64,000 nucleotides of DNA. Source: Haemaphysalis longicornis (taxonomy: Eukaryota; Arthropoda; Arachnida; Ixodida; Ixodidae). A program made the translations under genes and the position numbers. A model generated the notes under the pieces. The model had not been told where the DNA came from. It made no database searches and saw nothing but the letters and a program-made list of their open reading frames with translations. The DNA is taken from the NCBI GenBank assembly GCA_013339765.2, contig CM023448.1, positions 285,316,817 through 285,380,816 on the forward strand, given 5' to 3'. Positions 45,773-56,660 of the stretch are shown piece after piece; position 1 is the stretch's first letter, and every line of letters starts with the position of its first letter.

Positions 45773-46319
45773 CGTCAGAACCAACGTTACTAGAATAAAC
45801 TCAGTTTCGGAGCTCCGCATCTCCGCCAGCGGAGGAGGGTGGGCCAAACGGCGGTCGCGAGAACTAGCGGCGCTGCAGTCAAGTCTTGCGCTACTCTCGG
45901 GGCGTCGTCTGCTACTGCGGCGGCGGCAGCGTGCCGCGGTGGGCCGCCGCGGAGTTGCTCGCGGCGGCTTTCTAGTAGTGCTATGGCCAAACTTAAACAT
46001 TTATCATCCTTGCAGTCGACAAACTTCAAAATTAGTCATCCTTCCAGCTCACACCCCGCATCACATTTGCGCACTGTTTACGTAGATATGCATACGGTCG
46101 TCTGTATGCATTGACTTGCGTGCGTTGCTCATTGGTTGACTGATTCGACGGTGGGCCTATATTTGAGCTGTGTAGATTGCATGTAACTTCCATATACGGG
46201 AGTTTCTTAGCGAGTGAGCATTTTCAGCGTAGTTCCGATAACTTCTGAGCTGTCTTATCTCTACCAAAAACGACCCAACACGTTTGTAAGATAGTGACTT
46301 TATATTATATTTTATATTT

Positions 46320-46884
46320 TATAATTTATTTCCCACACCTTTTGTTCGTTGCCTCGTCGTAAAAACTCTCGAAAATCCACTGCTTTGAAGGCAGCGTGAC
46401 AGTTGACAATTTATCAATTGTCAGTGTGACGCCAGGGCAACTCTGAGTCACGGCAGCGTTGCTAATCGCTTGCCTTTCGTCTTGCTGTTCTACTTCCGGC
46501 GGCTCCTCCGCCGAAGAACTAAGCACTGGACTTTTGCGGGACACCGTGCGTTTTTGGGGTGATTTGCGCCTTGATCCCGAAAGTTTCGGCTTCGAGAAGT
46601 GCTGGGAACAAACGCGGAATGGCACCGGGCGCGAGCTCCCACTTTCCGCGTGCTATCAAAATTTCTTGTCAGGCAACAACATGATGGTAGTGCTTTACAA
46701 TGCCGTCATCTTCAAAATGAATGTCACAGACTTTGAATTTCGCAGTTAGCTTTTTATCTCTGCGATGTAAAGCTTGCTCCCACCTTTTGAATTCCGTAGG
46801 GTCCTTTGGTGGCCCGAAGTGGCGTGAAGTGGAGTAGCCATCGCGGTAGCCGCTCTTGCACCCCGGCGCAAAGCAAATCGGCAT
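46320..46884 (-). pseudogene. THAP domain of a P-like transposase, with stop
   Basis: The minus-strand frame from an ATG at 46884 begins MPICFAPGCKSGYR and continues through DPTEFKRWEQAL to FKVCDIHFEDDGI. This is a THAP zinc finger of the C2CH type (Cys4, Cys9, then the C-x2-H of VCDIH). THAP domains are the site-specific DNA-binding heads of P-element transposases. A TGA at 46669-46671 cuts the frame after 71 codons. The same frame continues past it (GKWELAPGAIPRLFPAL) to a stop near 46520. A later frame runs 46625-46326, with AATAAA near 46330. The piece lies in the left TIR and reads outward, which is not where the head of this transposase gene should be. Confidence 0.75.
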
Positions 46885-47484
46885 GCCGAACCGTGGATGA
46901 ATCTCTTGCTCCTCACTACGCTTTGTACATGACGTACGTGTCTTCGTGTAAGCTCCTTCGCATGGCCGAAAACAGTTCCAAAAATGACCGACGAGCAAAG
47001 CGTACACACTCGCTGCCAACGTTACTAGTAATGTTGGTCGCTGCAAAGCGCGCGCACTTGCACCGACGATCTTAATGAAAACCTTCTGGAGTGAAGGAGG
47101 CGCCCGCTATTGACGCCGATTCTCGACAGGCAAAACAACACATGTTTTGCCTGGCTTCAGGCAAAACACGTGAGGGTGGTCGTTCCGGCCCGCATGGCAG
47201 TACGACAGTTTTTGTGAACCTCATCAGTGGGAGGTCCCGTTAACCAGCTTCCGGTGTAGAGTTCCTGTGCTGAATTTTTATGCGCGCCGGGCTGGTCTCA
47301 CCTTCTACGGCCTTTCGAATTAATTCCGGGTGAATAAAAATCATACACCCCTTTGTTGCTTCCACCAAGTACATGACTTTTGGAATGTTTCAAGCGAATA
47401 CGCATTACGCCCGCGAACGGCTGAATGCATATTGGATCATATTTAATCGCGTACGGCTAATATAAAATTACTTAAACAACTGCC

Positions 47485-47860
47485 TTATGCAGCTCCTTTG
47501 GAAGGTAGTAGGGTTGGTTTTTGACACCCCTTTCCTTTTACGCAACCAAAAAATGCTTTCAGATGGTTATGAGACATCTTGTGCGTGAGCAAATTCTGCA
47601 GCTTCCCTGTTTCCACAAGCCTTACAAAAGTTGCCATGACACTTTTCATACGTATGGGGAGTCCTAAAAATACGGTTTTCTTGAGGCCCTCAATTGCTGA
47701 TTTTCCTTGTGCATCCTGGACTCCTGTTATGTACAATTCAGCCTTTAAAAAAGTCCTCATTGAATCCTCATTCGCCTTTCGCAGAGGTGCCTTGTACGAT
47801 CAGGTGGAGGGATTCCTTGAGTTAAAAACATTAAAAAGGGCGGTCAAATATCCTTATGAA
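47485..47860 (-). pseudogene. P-like transposase C-terminal piece
   Basis: On the minus strand the reading from about 47855 gives VFNSRNPS (with a broken codon), YKAPLRKANEDSM, AIEGLKKTVFLGLPIRM and LLTHKMSHNHLKAFFGCV, then a stop at 47485. These match the distal region of P-element and THAP9 transposases as I remember them (the 'NSRNP' and 'HKMSQDHLE..F' blocks). The N-terminal and central catalytic parts are missing: just upstream (48030 and above) the element passes straight into its TIR. The copy therefore has an internal deletion. Confidence 0.75.
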
Positions 47861-48933
47861 TTTAGGCGTAGAATCCGCAGCTTTAAATTGTGGATTAAAG
47901 CTTTAACGTGATTTCGCAAAAGTCGGGTGCATCTGCGAGAGATGAACTGAGCGTCAGAACTGTAGGCGAACTTTCATCTTCGGTGATCTTATGTCTCCTA
48001 TGCACCACAAACAGCGCTGAGGCCGGAGGAGGTGAGACGAGCCCGGCGCATATAAAAGTTGAGAATAAGAACTCTACATCGGAAGCTGGTTAACGGAACC
48101 TCGCACTGACGAGATTCACAAAAACTGTCGTGTTGCTGCACAGGCATAAAGGCGCGGCTTTTACAAACGTGTTGGGTCATTTTTCGTCGAGATAAGACAG
48201 CTCAGTACTTATCGAAGCTACGCTGAAAATGCTCACTCGCTAAGAAACTCCCGTATATGGAAGTTAAACGCAATCTACACAGCTCAAATATAGGCCCACC
48301 GTCGATTCTTAGCCAGCCAATGAGCAACACATGCAAGTCAATGCGCATACAGACGATCGTATGCATATCTACTCAAACGGTGCACAAATGGGATGCGGTA
48401 ACGTCGACTGGAAGGATGAAGATGTTTAAGCTTGTCGACCGGGAAGATGATATATGTTTAAGTTTAGCAATAGCAGTACTAGAAAGCCGCCGCGGTACGT
48501 CGGGGCGGCGGCCCGCCGCGGACGGCTGCTGCGGCGGCCCGCCGCAGTAGCAGACGACGCGCCGAGAGTAGCGCAAGACTCGACTACAGCGCCACTAGTT
48601 CTCGCGCCCGCCACGCGGCCCGCATCTCCGGCGGAGCTTTCAAACTGAGTTTATTCTAGTAACGTTGGTCAGAACCGCTTCCGGGTCGAGAAGAACCGAG
48701 GTAGGGGCAGGAGATCGAAGGCCACAAGATCTACCTGCCGACGGGGAAGATGCCCTCTGCTCCTGCTCGCTCACCTCACTCAAATGATGCAAAATAAGAA
48801 ATGCCCTTATTTTCCAACCGACAACTTGAAATCTCTGGGATATGCCGGCGTGACCATGTTAATGCGAAAAACCCCGTGTGTAAACCGGCTCTGATTTCAG
48901 AGCGAGTGGTCGATGACAGGACCGAGTGCACCT

Positions 48934-49123
48934 TGTTACCATTCCGCGCGCCGCTACCCTGAGCACGCGTGCTGCAAGTTTGGTGTGGTGTACTGCGGTA
49001 AAGCCCTCCTGTGCTTGGCGGAAAAGCCTGCCTGTCTCGAACATGTTGCGACCAGGCCCCGCTGGCGGTGACTCATGCCACGGCAGTTGTAAAATACAAA
49101 AAAAAACTGTTCTTTGTGTAAAG
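48934..49123 (+). mobile_element. Old solo LTR, 5' piece (split by a foldback element)
   Basis: Starts TGTTACCATTCCGCGCGCC, aligning with TGTTACGAATCGGCCAGCG of the young LTRs, and continues GGCGGAAAAGCC and GGCGGTGACTC in the same order. It stops at the foldback element. With the 3' piece (51469-51943) the length is about 665 bp, close to the 651-655 bp of the young LTRs. Confidence 0.75.
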
Positions 49124-51458
49124 GGGTGTAGGAACAAATGGTACGGGAACAAATGGTCCCGGAACAAATGGCCCCGGCACTTATGGTCCCGGAACTTATG
49201 GTCCCGGTACAAATGATCCCAACTTGAAAGTAGGAACAAATGGTCCCGGGACTTATGGCTCCGGAACAAATGGTCCCAGGCACCTGTTCGGGCAAAATGA
49301 TTCTATAAAACTCCACGTGGGTTCTGTTTAAATTTGTTTTATTTTGCTGGAGTGTAGTTTATAATTTCTTAGGTTTCTTTATTTTTGTTTTCTTTTTTTT
49401 TTTCAGATTTTGTTAAACCGGGTAGCTCAGTTTGGGCGATTAGAACGATTAAACGCGGTATTTCTGCCAACCACGCATTTTTGTGAAAGTGCAGGGCATT
49501 CATTACACGATTGGCCCGTTTTCGGAATTTTTTAGGCCTATTTTATCCGGCCTTTTATTTTAGTCGCCGCGTTTTTTATACGCTCAAGACGAACATTCTT
49601 ATTTATTACTTCCCTCTCTCTTTCGGTATTTGATTTTTGTAATATTTTTCTTTTTTCGGTTTTCCACAATTTGATGGTTTGTGAGTCCGGCCGTGTTCCA
49701 GGAAGCCGCACGTGTCGCGAGACGCCGCTAGTAAGCGAGGGGGGTGACAGGCACAGTGTCGAGACATGCGGACGTCTGGTCTGATAGCAAGCATCAGCTG
49801 AGCCGCTGGTCAAGCCAGGCTGTCGCGACGGTCAGCACTGTTAAGTTCGTGCTTCTCATTTATTTAATGAAAGCCGCCGGTGGTTCATGTATTGGCGTCG
49901 CCTCCGCTTCTAGCTGTACGCTCAGTTCCTTTCATGCAGCCGCAAAGCGCGAAGTTGGGGGTCGCTGAGTGCATGCTTTGTGCTCCTTCCTCTTTTGTGT
50001 GGCAAAAGACTGGGGTGCTGAGCCCTAGTACGTCTGTTGGTATGCGGTCATTCGGTGAAGAGCTGACGATTTGCGAAGCCGGCGTCGGCGCTGTTCGTTG
50101 ATGGTCATTCGCTTCAGGAATTCGCTCCGGTTGAAGGAACTCTTCTCGGTAGTCGGGCGGGCGGCGGCGTCTGGGAAGGGATTAGCCATGACTCTGTCAT
50201 TGTGCCAGCGCGCGCGGCCACAAAGGCAGGACGGGAAGGCGACGACACTAAGCCGCGCGAAGACCACATTGAACGTTCGGCTTTGGCTTTTGAGCAGATG
50301 CCGCCCGCCAGCAAAGTATTGCCTCTTTTCGAAGAAAAACGAGTTTCTAAACTGCAAGCTGCAAATTTATCGAGGTGCAAAATCTTATTAGTGTTGCTTC
50401 GCTTGATTCGAACTGCAGATATCGAAGCATTTCAGGTGGTGAGCACAGTAACTCAGCTTAGCCAACCAAATAAACCCTCATCGAGTAAAGTTCCCTTTTG
50501 AAATAGCAACAAAACGGCGAGCGCAATGCACCAGTACAGCTCTATGTTGACTGGCGGTCACAGTACCGTCCCACTCACATTTTTGATACTTTACATAACC
50601 TAAATAATACCGTCACTGTAAATAGGCTCAACGCACTGGATGAAGTCAGACTCACGTCTCAAGCATTAACAAAATTTTGTATTCTTGCGAGTATTGCACA
50701 TCAGCCATGTTAATTTAAACAGTTGTGTTGCTCCACTTCATAAGAAAACTGCATTCACGAAGAAAATTACGGTAGCCCGTTATTGTATTCACTTTAAACA
50801 CCGGCCGAGGGCGGCCCAGTACACGCAGATTTTTGATTGAAAGGTTCACCACTGGTTTGCCTGGCACTCGGAATAACAAAAAAATCCGAACGAAGCAAGC
50901 CGGGAGATCGTATGCGTGCGACAAAAAAAGTCTGATTGATTGTAGGGTTTAACGCGCCGACGCAACGCAGGCGATGAGGCGCGCCGTAGTGGAGGGCTCC
51001 GGATTAATTTTGACCACCTGGGGATCTTTAACGTGCGCCGAAATCTCGTACACACGGCGTTTTTGCTTTTCGCCTCCATCAGAAAAGCGACCGCCGCGGC
51101 CGGGAATCGAACCCGCGACCTCGTGCTCAGCAGCGCAACGCCTTAGCCACTGAGCCACCGCGGCGGGTGACAAAAAAAAAAGTTTGTATACAGCATTGAG
51201 CTCAAGCAAATTCAGCATTAGCAAATATACTGTGCGCGAACAGATGCAAAATACAGTGTGCACAGATACAAGCATAAATATAAATACATGACCCCCCTCC
51301 TTCCCTCATGCAGGCGGTAAAGCGTAGTAGTGGTGGGAACATTTCTTCCTACTTTGAAGTTGGGACCATTTGTTCCGGGACCATTAGTTCCGGGACCATA
51401 AGTTCCGGGGCCATTTGTTCCGGGACCATTTGTTCCGGGACCATTTATTCCGCGACCG
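49124..51458. mobile_element. Foldback element, GGAACAAATGG-type ends (copy 2)
   Basis: The left end GGGTGTAGGAAC is followed by units such as GGAACAAATGGTCCC (to about 49282). The right end (about 51355-51458) has the complement and closes CCGCGACCG. The direct repeat TTGTGTAAAG flanks it exactly (49114-49123 and 51459-51468). Removing the element and one copy of the repeat restores a continuous LTR, which fixes the borders. The interior aligns with copy 1 (20636-22130) on both sides, including GGCACCTSTTCGGGCAAAAT and TTAGCAAATATA. A Ruka SINE sits at 50941-51168. No transposase is seen. The frames at 49926-50500 are unassigned. Confidence 0.9.
50941..51168 (-). mobile_element. Ruka SINE nested in foldback copy 2
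   Basis: Minus-strand order: CCGCCGCGGTGGCTCAGTGG head, B box GGTTCGATTCC at 51113-51103, GGAGGCGAAAAGC body, and TTAAACCCTACAATCAATCA end. The flanks are GACAAAAAAAG (50930-50940) and GACAAAAAAAAAAG (51169-51182), a target duplication with A-run slippage. Copy 1 of the foldback element lacks this insert, which gives an empty-site comparison. Confidence 0.9.
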
Positions 51459-51468
51459 TTGTGTAAAG

Positions 51469-51943
51469 ACATGCATCTGCGGGCGGACGCCGCTCGCCGA
51501 GATCTCCTCCCCCCTCTCCCAGCTCACGTGCGCCGGCTTCCCCGATATCGGAAAAGAGTGTTCGTGTGTGTATGTACTGTGTTCCAGACGTGTGCAAAGC
51601 AGTTTGACCGTTGGTGCTTGAGCTTATAAATACGCGTTTCCTCTGAGGCGCGTTTTCATTCGGTCAACAGTATCGGATCCCGCTGTTGCTCTGCTCGAGT
51701 TGTGCTGTAAGCTCGCCCAGAGGGGTTCCGTTCCCGTATCGTCACAGTTCATCTCTCGATATCTTCACAGTTCATCTCTCGCATAGTTCATCTCTCTCGT
51801 GCAATAAACCAGTTATGTTTTGCCGTTGGCTCTTTCTCGCCAACACCAAGGCAGCTGTTTCTGCTCGCCGCTCGTCCACCACGCTACCACTACATGACGG
51901 AGGCGACGAAACCCGGTTCGGGGACGCCTTCGCCATTGTAACA
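51469..51943 (+). mobile_element. Old solo LTR, 3' piece
   Basis: Continues the LTR begun at 48934, with CTCCTCCCCCCTCTCCCAG, GGAAAAGAGTGTTCGTG, TATAAATA at 51625-51632, CTCGAGTTGTGCTGTAAGC, AATAAA at 51803-51808, and an end reading GGAGGCGACGAAACCC...CCATTGTAACA. No primer binding site follows, so this is a solo LTR. Confidence 0.75.
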
Positions 51944-54900
51944 ACGTGTACAAAAACGTTGGCTTTCCCATGTGCAGCTTTCCCGCTCATGGCAGTCTCT
52001 TTCATCAGTGATTACTCTGCACTTTTTAGCGAAATGAAAAGTTCTTTTGCACAGCTAATATTTGGGGTGAATACTTGCTTTGTGCACAGTTTCAAGTCGC
52101 GCACGTTGCGCGACTGGGTTCCTGAGCCATGGGAACTATCCCATAGAAATGCATGGGGAGTTAGATTTGGCGGCGAATTACACAAAAAATATTCAGAAAC
52201 TTGAAATCTTCTTTTAGCGTTTTAATCGTCACGTTGACTTCTAGCTTTATGCCAAATATCATTTTCCTAAAGTGGTTTTTCTAGGTTCCCGAGAGGTTGT
52301 AATTTTGAGCGAGAAAGCTGGGTATGCTTGCTTGGTTTGCGGAGCTGAAGTACGCAATGCCTGACAAGTTGTCAGCTACGCGATGGAAGTTGTGACTTGT
52401 ACAACTGTAGGGGACACGCGCGCTATTCGCCCCGAGCGCGAACAGAGTCGGCCCCTGGCGGCGGCGGGACGAACCGCTCCTAGTGTGGATGGCGCTCTCG
52501 CGTCGTCTGCTTTTTCACGTTGCGTGCGGCGCAAGACGCGTGCTGCACACGACAAAACAACCAATATGTGTGCTCGTTTGGCAGTAAGCAATGACATAGT
52601 TACCTCTGCTTGCGCATTTCCTCTAGAAACGCAATAATCAGCGGCAGTTTGCGGATTAATGCGCTGGTTTAATTCCACGAAACATCTTCGCCCTGGTCAC
52701 CGCTTGAGTGTGAAACGTGTTATAAACATTGTTTCCATACATTGCACTTTTCTTATTGTTGAGTGCAGTCGTCTGCCGTTTCGGGAACGTCGAAGGGTGC
52801 TTTTTGAAGGCGGCGTGGTGATTATTTAAAGGATAAAAGTTTAGTACGCGAAACGGGTAAGAAGCGACAAGACCTGTGCATACGCGTGCAAATTCCACAC
52901 CCTTGTAAAATTGCGCTGTGTCCTTATAGAAATAAGAAACAAACAAAAACATTTACACTGCACACGACCCGTGCGCTATCGCCCATACATTACCGGACAC
53001 GTATTTTACACCCGCAAGCGCCTGTGTGATCGTGTCCTTCCCGTACCTTTTCTAAAATAAATACCATTTTTGGACAGTCGTTGTTTATACTGAGGAGGAG
53101 AATAAACATTTTTCAACTGTATCAAATTGCTAATTTTACGTATTATTTAAAATACCTTTCTATGGATGCGCAAGAGTATTTAGGGGGGATTTTTCGGTAA
53201 AATTAAGCAGTTGTGAGTTTGCGTCTGTCATGTGGCATTTCGTGTGTCATTTTCATATATATCATTTTCAAATCCGACATGAATCACCTTGTCCAGAAAC
53301 GTGTCTCACTCAGCATAACCAAATGCCTAATATGGTCACGTCTTAACCTCTTAAGGTGGACCTAAGTTTAAAGAAAGAGGAGAAAACGCGTAATATAATG
53401 CACGTTGTTGCCCACGTGTGTGAGGGGTGTGTGCCATGACTCGCTGTTTTTTTGTTTTTTTTTATCCCAGAATGCTTGCTTTCAATACAATTTTGAAAAA
53501 GGCGAGCCACAATTCCTGGACAATCCCGGACCAAAGGGGGGTTAATCAGTTTTGAAAATACGTACTGCTTTTTCACCGCTACAGAACACGACGCCTAGTG
53601 TAGTTTCGATTGTAAGTAATACTGATAACCATAGTTTGGATTTTCGCGTTACATGCGTTCTCTTCTCGCTGCTCTTGCAACGTTGGAAGGACCCCCCCCC
53701 CCCCCCTTCCTGAAAAAAAAAAACTAAATGCACAGAATTTCATTTTTTAACCAATCCTCAAGAATTAAATGCCAAGACAAATGCGATATTCAGTTTACAA
53801 AACAAAGTAGTTACCGGGAACCCGTTGCGCTGATTCGCAACGAGAAATAAAAAGGAAATGTTTTACTACATCTGCAACAGCGCAACTTCATTTATTGCCA
53901 TCTTTAGGGTTCGTAAGCGACCTTATACGCAAGAATGCAAACACATCTCGCTGTTGCAGGCACCTGTTAGATTTTAAAAGGAAAGCAAATGGTCAACAGA
54001 GCAGCCGTAACAGAAAAATTCTGCTCACTGTGAGGTCCCAGAAGTTTGGTTTGCACACTGTAAACCTGCTTAACACTTTGCGGAAACCTAGCTAAACATG
54101 AGATGTTGATTGTACTGCGTGCATTGGCAATTCAATTCGCAAGTTCACTTGCGACGAAAGCCGTAAATAAGTGATCCGAAACCGTTATTCATCAAACCTT
54201 CCTTCAGAGTCGCTAAAATTTCATTTAAAAGACCCGTTAGAGCGGTTACATTTATATCTTTCCGCTGATCAAAATTCAGTAATTTTATGTTGCCTTTTGA
54301 ACACACAAAAAATATCGTAAGCTCTTAGAAAGAATTTCGGGGCAGTTAAGCAGTGTTACCATTTCAGGGCATCCCACAAATGCAAGAATGCGTCATGCTA
54401 CCAGTGAAAGCGATTGAGATTGCCGTTGTAAACTGAATTTCAGAGATCGAGGCTTCCTGATTTGTTTCTATTTATGCTTTTATTGAAGGCTCAAAGCCAT
54501 AGTCTGGAAAGATCGAGCTTGCTACGAGCTACAGCGTACAAGTTCATTGTCACAATTACGGCCATTTTGAGATTCCCGATGAGTCGTCGCTTTTTTTGGC
54601 GTAGTAATGAAAACTTACTGCCGCTGCCATGCTATACATTGAACGTTGAGGAACCGAACTACAGCATACCACTCTTGTTTGCACCTTTCGTGCGCACATA
54701 CGGCGGGAAAAAGGCACGAAGCGCGCCCACAGTGTGCATTCTTACGGGCCGCTCAGCGGAGCATCCACACTAGCAGCGCGACGCTGTCGCCACCTACATG
54801 TCGAGCTCGCGGCGAATACACTAGGTACGTTACTAGCAACTGCCACGCCAACGGCCGACGGTAGTTGCGCGCATTGTGCAGTTTTGCTGCTATTGTTGGA

Positions 54901-55840
54901 AGCGTGGGCGTGTGCAGAAATTTTTCCGGGAGGAGGGGGGGGGGGGGGGGGAGCGTTAGGGCGAACTGTATCCGGGGTATCCATTGACTGTAGTAAGAGA
55001 AAAATTATGGGTGATGCTGGGTGAAGAATGTGTAGGCGAAAGGCGATCGAATCGGGCTTTCCGCTGATCTGCTTGTTATGCTTGCCGACGCGCCCGTCGC
55101 CGCTTGACCCGGGCCCTCGCTCGCCACCCCCAGGGGCCTCCTATTCGCTTCCTTCGGTACCTTCTACCTCTCAAGGCTGCTCATATGGTACGTGCTGCAG
55201 TGGCCTACTCTCCCCCGGCGTTTCGTCGCTCTTTCGCATAGCCCTCTTCCGACTCTTCTCCGGCGCTGCTGTTTTTCTCCTCAGGCTCAATCTCCCCCCC
55301 CCCCCCCCCCTTCCCCCCGGGGTGCGCTTCGTCGCCCTTTCCCAGAGCCCTCCTTCGACCACCCTTCTGTACTACTGCTTCCCTTTCCCGGCGCGTGATC
55401 TCCATCTCGTGCTCATATTTTTTGTACCTCACGATTTTTAAAGCGAAGCTTTAATTGGCTTTCAGCCAGGTTTGGAAAGGGCGGCGGTGGTGGCTGCTGC
55501 TGCTGCTGCTGCTGCTGCTACTTTTTAAACTTTTTACTCCAGGGACGAACCCTGGAAACGCCGGTAGCGTCCCTATGACCTTCAAGCAAGCTCCTCGTGC
55601 GCTCAAGGTCAAGCAAGCACACGGGTGGTTCTCCGCGCTGATGGAAGCGCCCCCGGCCATGCTTCGGCCATCGACCGAACCAATTCGCGCCAGCGACGGC
55701 TTTTGCAGTGAAACAATCTAATCACACGTTCGTGCCAAGGGGAGGGTAGCCAAGATGGGGATAAGGGGAAAGAGTAAAGGCGCGTGCCAACTGAAAATGA
55801 TACAAGGCGCTAGCTGCAGCGTCCGTGTTATCTCTTGCAG
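51944..55840. other. Unassigned spacer with several homopolymer runs
   Basis: No gene is recognised. Long C and G runs lie at 53692-53707, 54935-54951 and 55294-55310. (TGC)n is at 55493-55519. A 137-codon frame at 55028-55441 plus is Pro/Ser-rich, low-complexity and without motifs. 54640-54900 is moderately GC-rich with no domain. Confidence 0.4.
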
Positions 55841-55842
55841 CT

Positions 55843-55978
55843 GCCTGAGAAATGCAAAAAAAGTGAAAATCGTTAGAAAGAAAAGAAATCGCCTCCTTAA
55901 ACTTACACTTAAGGCAGTTCCGAGGAAAGAGTAAGAAGAAATTATGTAAGAAAACTCTACGAAAGGCAGACGTACCAT
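55843..55978. repeat. Direct repeat, copy A (partner at 61440-61582)
   Basis: About 135 bp, containing AATCGTTAGAAAGAAAAG, CGCCTCCTTAAACT and AAACTCTACGAAAGGCAGAC, repeated in the same orientation 5.6 kb away with only a few differences. It ends at GTACCATTT in both copies. Non-coding. Confidence 0.85.
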
Positions 55979-56224
55979 TTGCGCGCTTTCACCGAAAACT
56001 CAGTTTTCCATCGACAAACTTGGCTTAACCGCGTTCAACCGCGAAAAAATTTGTGGCTACAGTTGCACGTATGTATTGTGTCCGAGACGAAAAAAAATCA
56101 CGCCATATCCACGGAATGAATGATGATAAGTGGGGCGAAGCTCGAGAGGGGGAGATCATCGGTAACCGTAACTCTCCCGTGAAAGTTCGCCCATTACATC
56201 ATTAAGAAAGACGTAAGACTGTGT

Positions 56225-56660
56225 GCGTACATTGTACAAATCAACTTTTATTTTCGGAGTCAATGCTCCCAGGCCCAGACCTGGTGAAAGACCCCGCGCC
56301 ATCGAGGACTACCCCGGACCTCCACCACAATTTGTCACGTAGGATCGGACACAACGGTAAAGAAAGAACTTTTTATTTAGGGCGAACTTGTGCCCGAACA
56401 AGACGAGAGGAAACGAGCAAAGGTCCTTGCGTCTCGTTCGATCTCCGAGAACGACTGCCTGCGTTCGTGGCGTGATCTCTTGCGTGATCTCCCCCTCGCA
56501 GTGCACGTGCGCTCGCGCCTCCGTTGGCGAACACAGACAAGCTCGCGCTCCCGGTGCCGAGTTTGCGCTGCCGGTTGCAGCCGGTTCTTGCGCGTGCAAC
56601 GCGGCCCACTTTGCGACATCTCCGAAAGCATGCGGCGGTCACGTACCACGAGACACAAGG
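56225..56660 (-). mobile_element. Possible solo LTR with adjoining leader (second family)
   Basis: On the minus strand the segment 56657-56333 runs from about TGTCTCGTGGTACGTGACCG to GATCCTACGTGACA, with AATAAA before its end (CCTAAATAAAAAG). Below it a GGTGGAGGTCCGGGG stretch follows AATTG, the place and form of a primer binding site in some tick Ty3 elements as I recall. No coding follows. The LTR ends are uncertain by some bases. Confidence 0.4.

Larger units (their letters stand above)
45783..48666 (-). mobile_element. P-superfamily DNA transposon with long TIRs, rearranged
   Basis: The outer ends are perfect inverted repeats over the first ~20 bases (AACGTTACTAGAATAAACTC) and remain alignable for about 0.5 kb (45783-46285 against 48185-48666). 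The 8 bp target duplication is TCAGAACC (45775-45782 and 48669-48676). The extra GG at 48667-48668 suggests a 10 bp duplication with one mismatch. Further inverted homology continues at 47195-47310 against 48030-48140. The interior holds a C-terminal transposase piece (47485-47860 minus) and a THAP piece (46320-46884 minus), in an order that cannot encode a normal protein. P-type elements cut and paste with an 8 bp duplication, which this matches. Confidence 0.85.
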
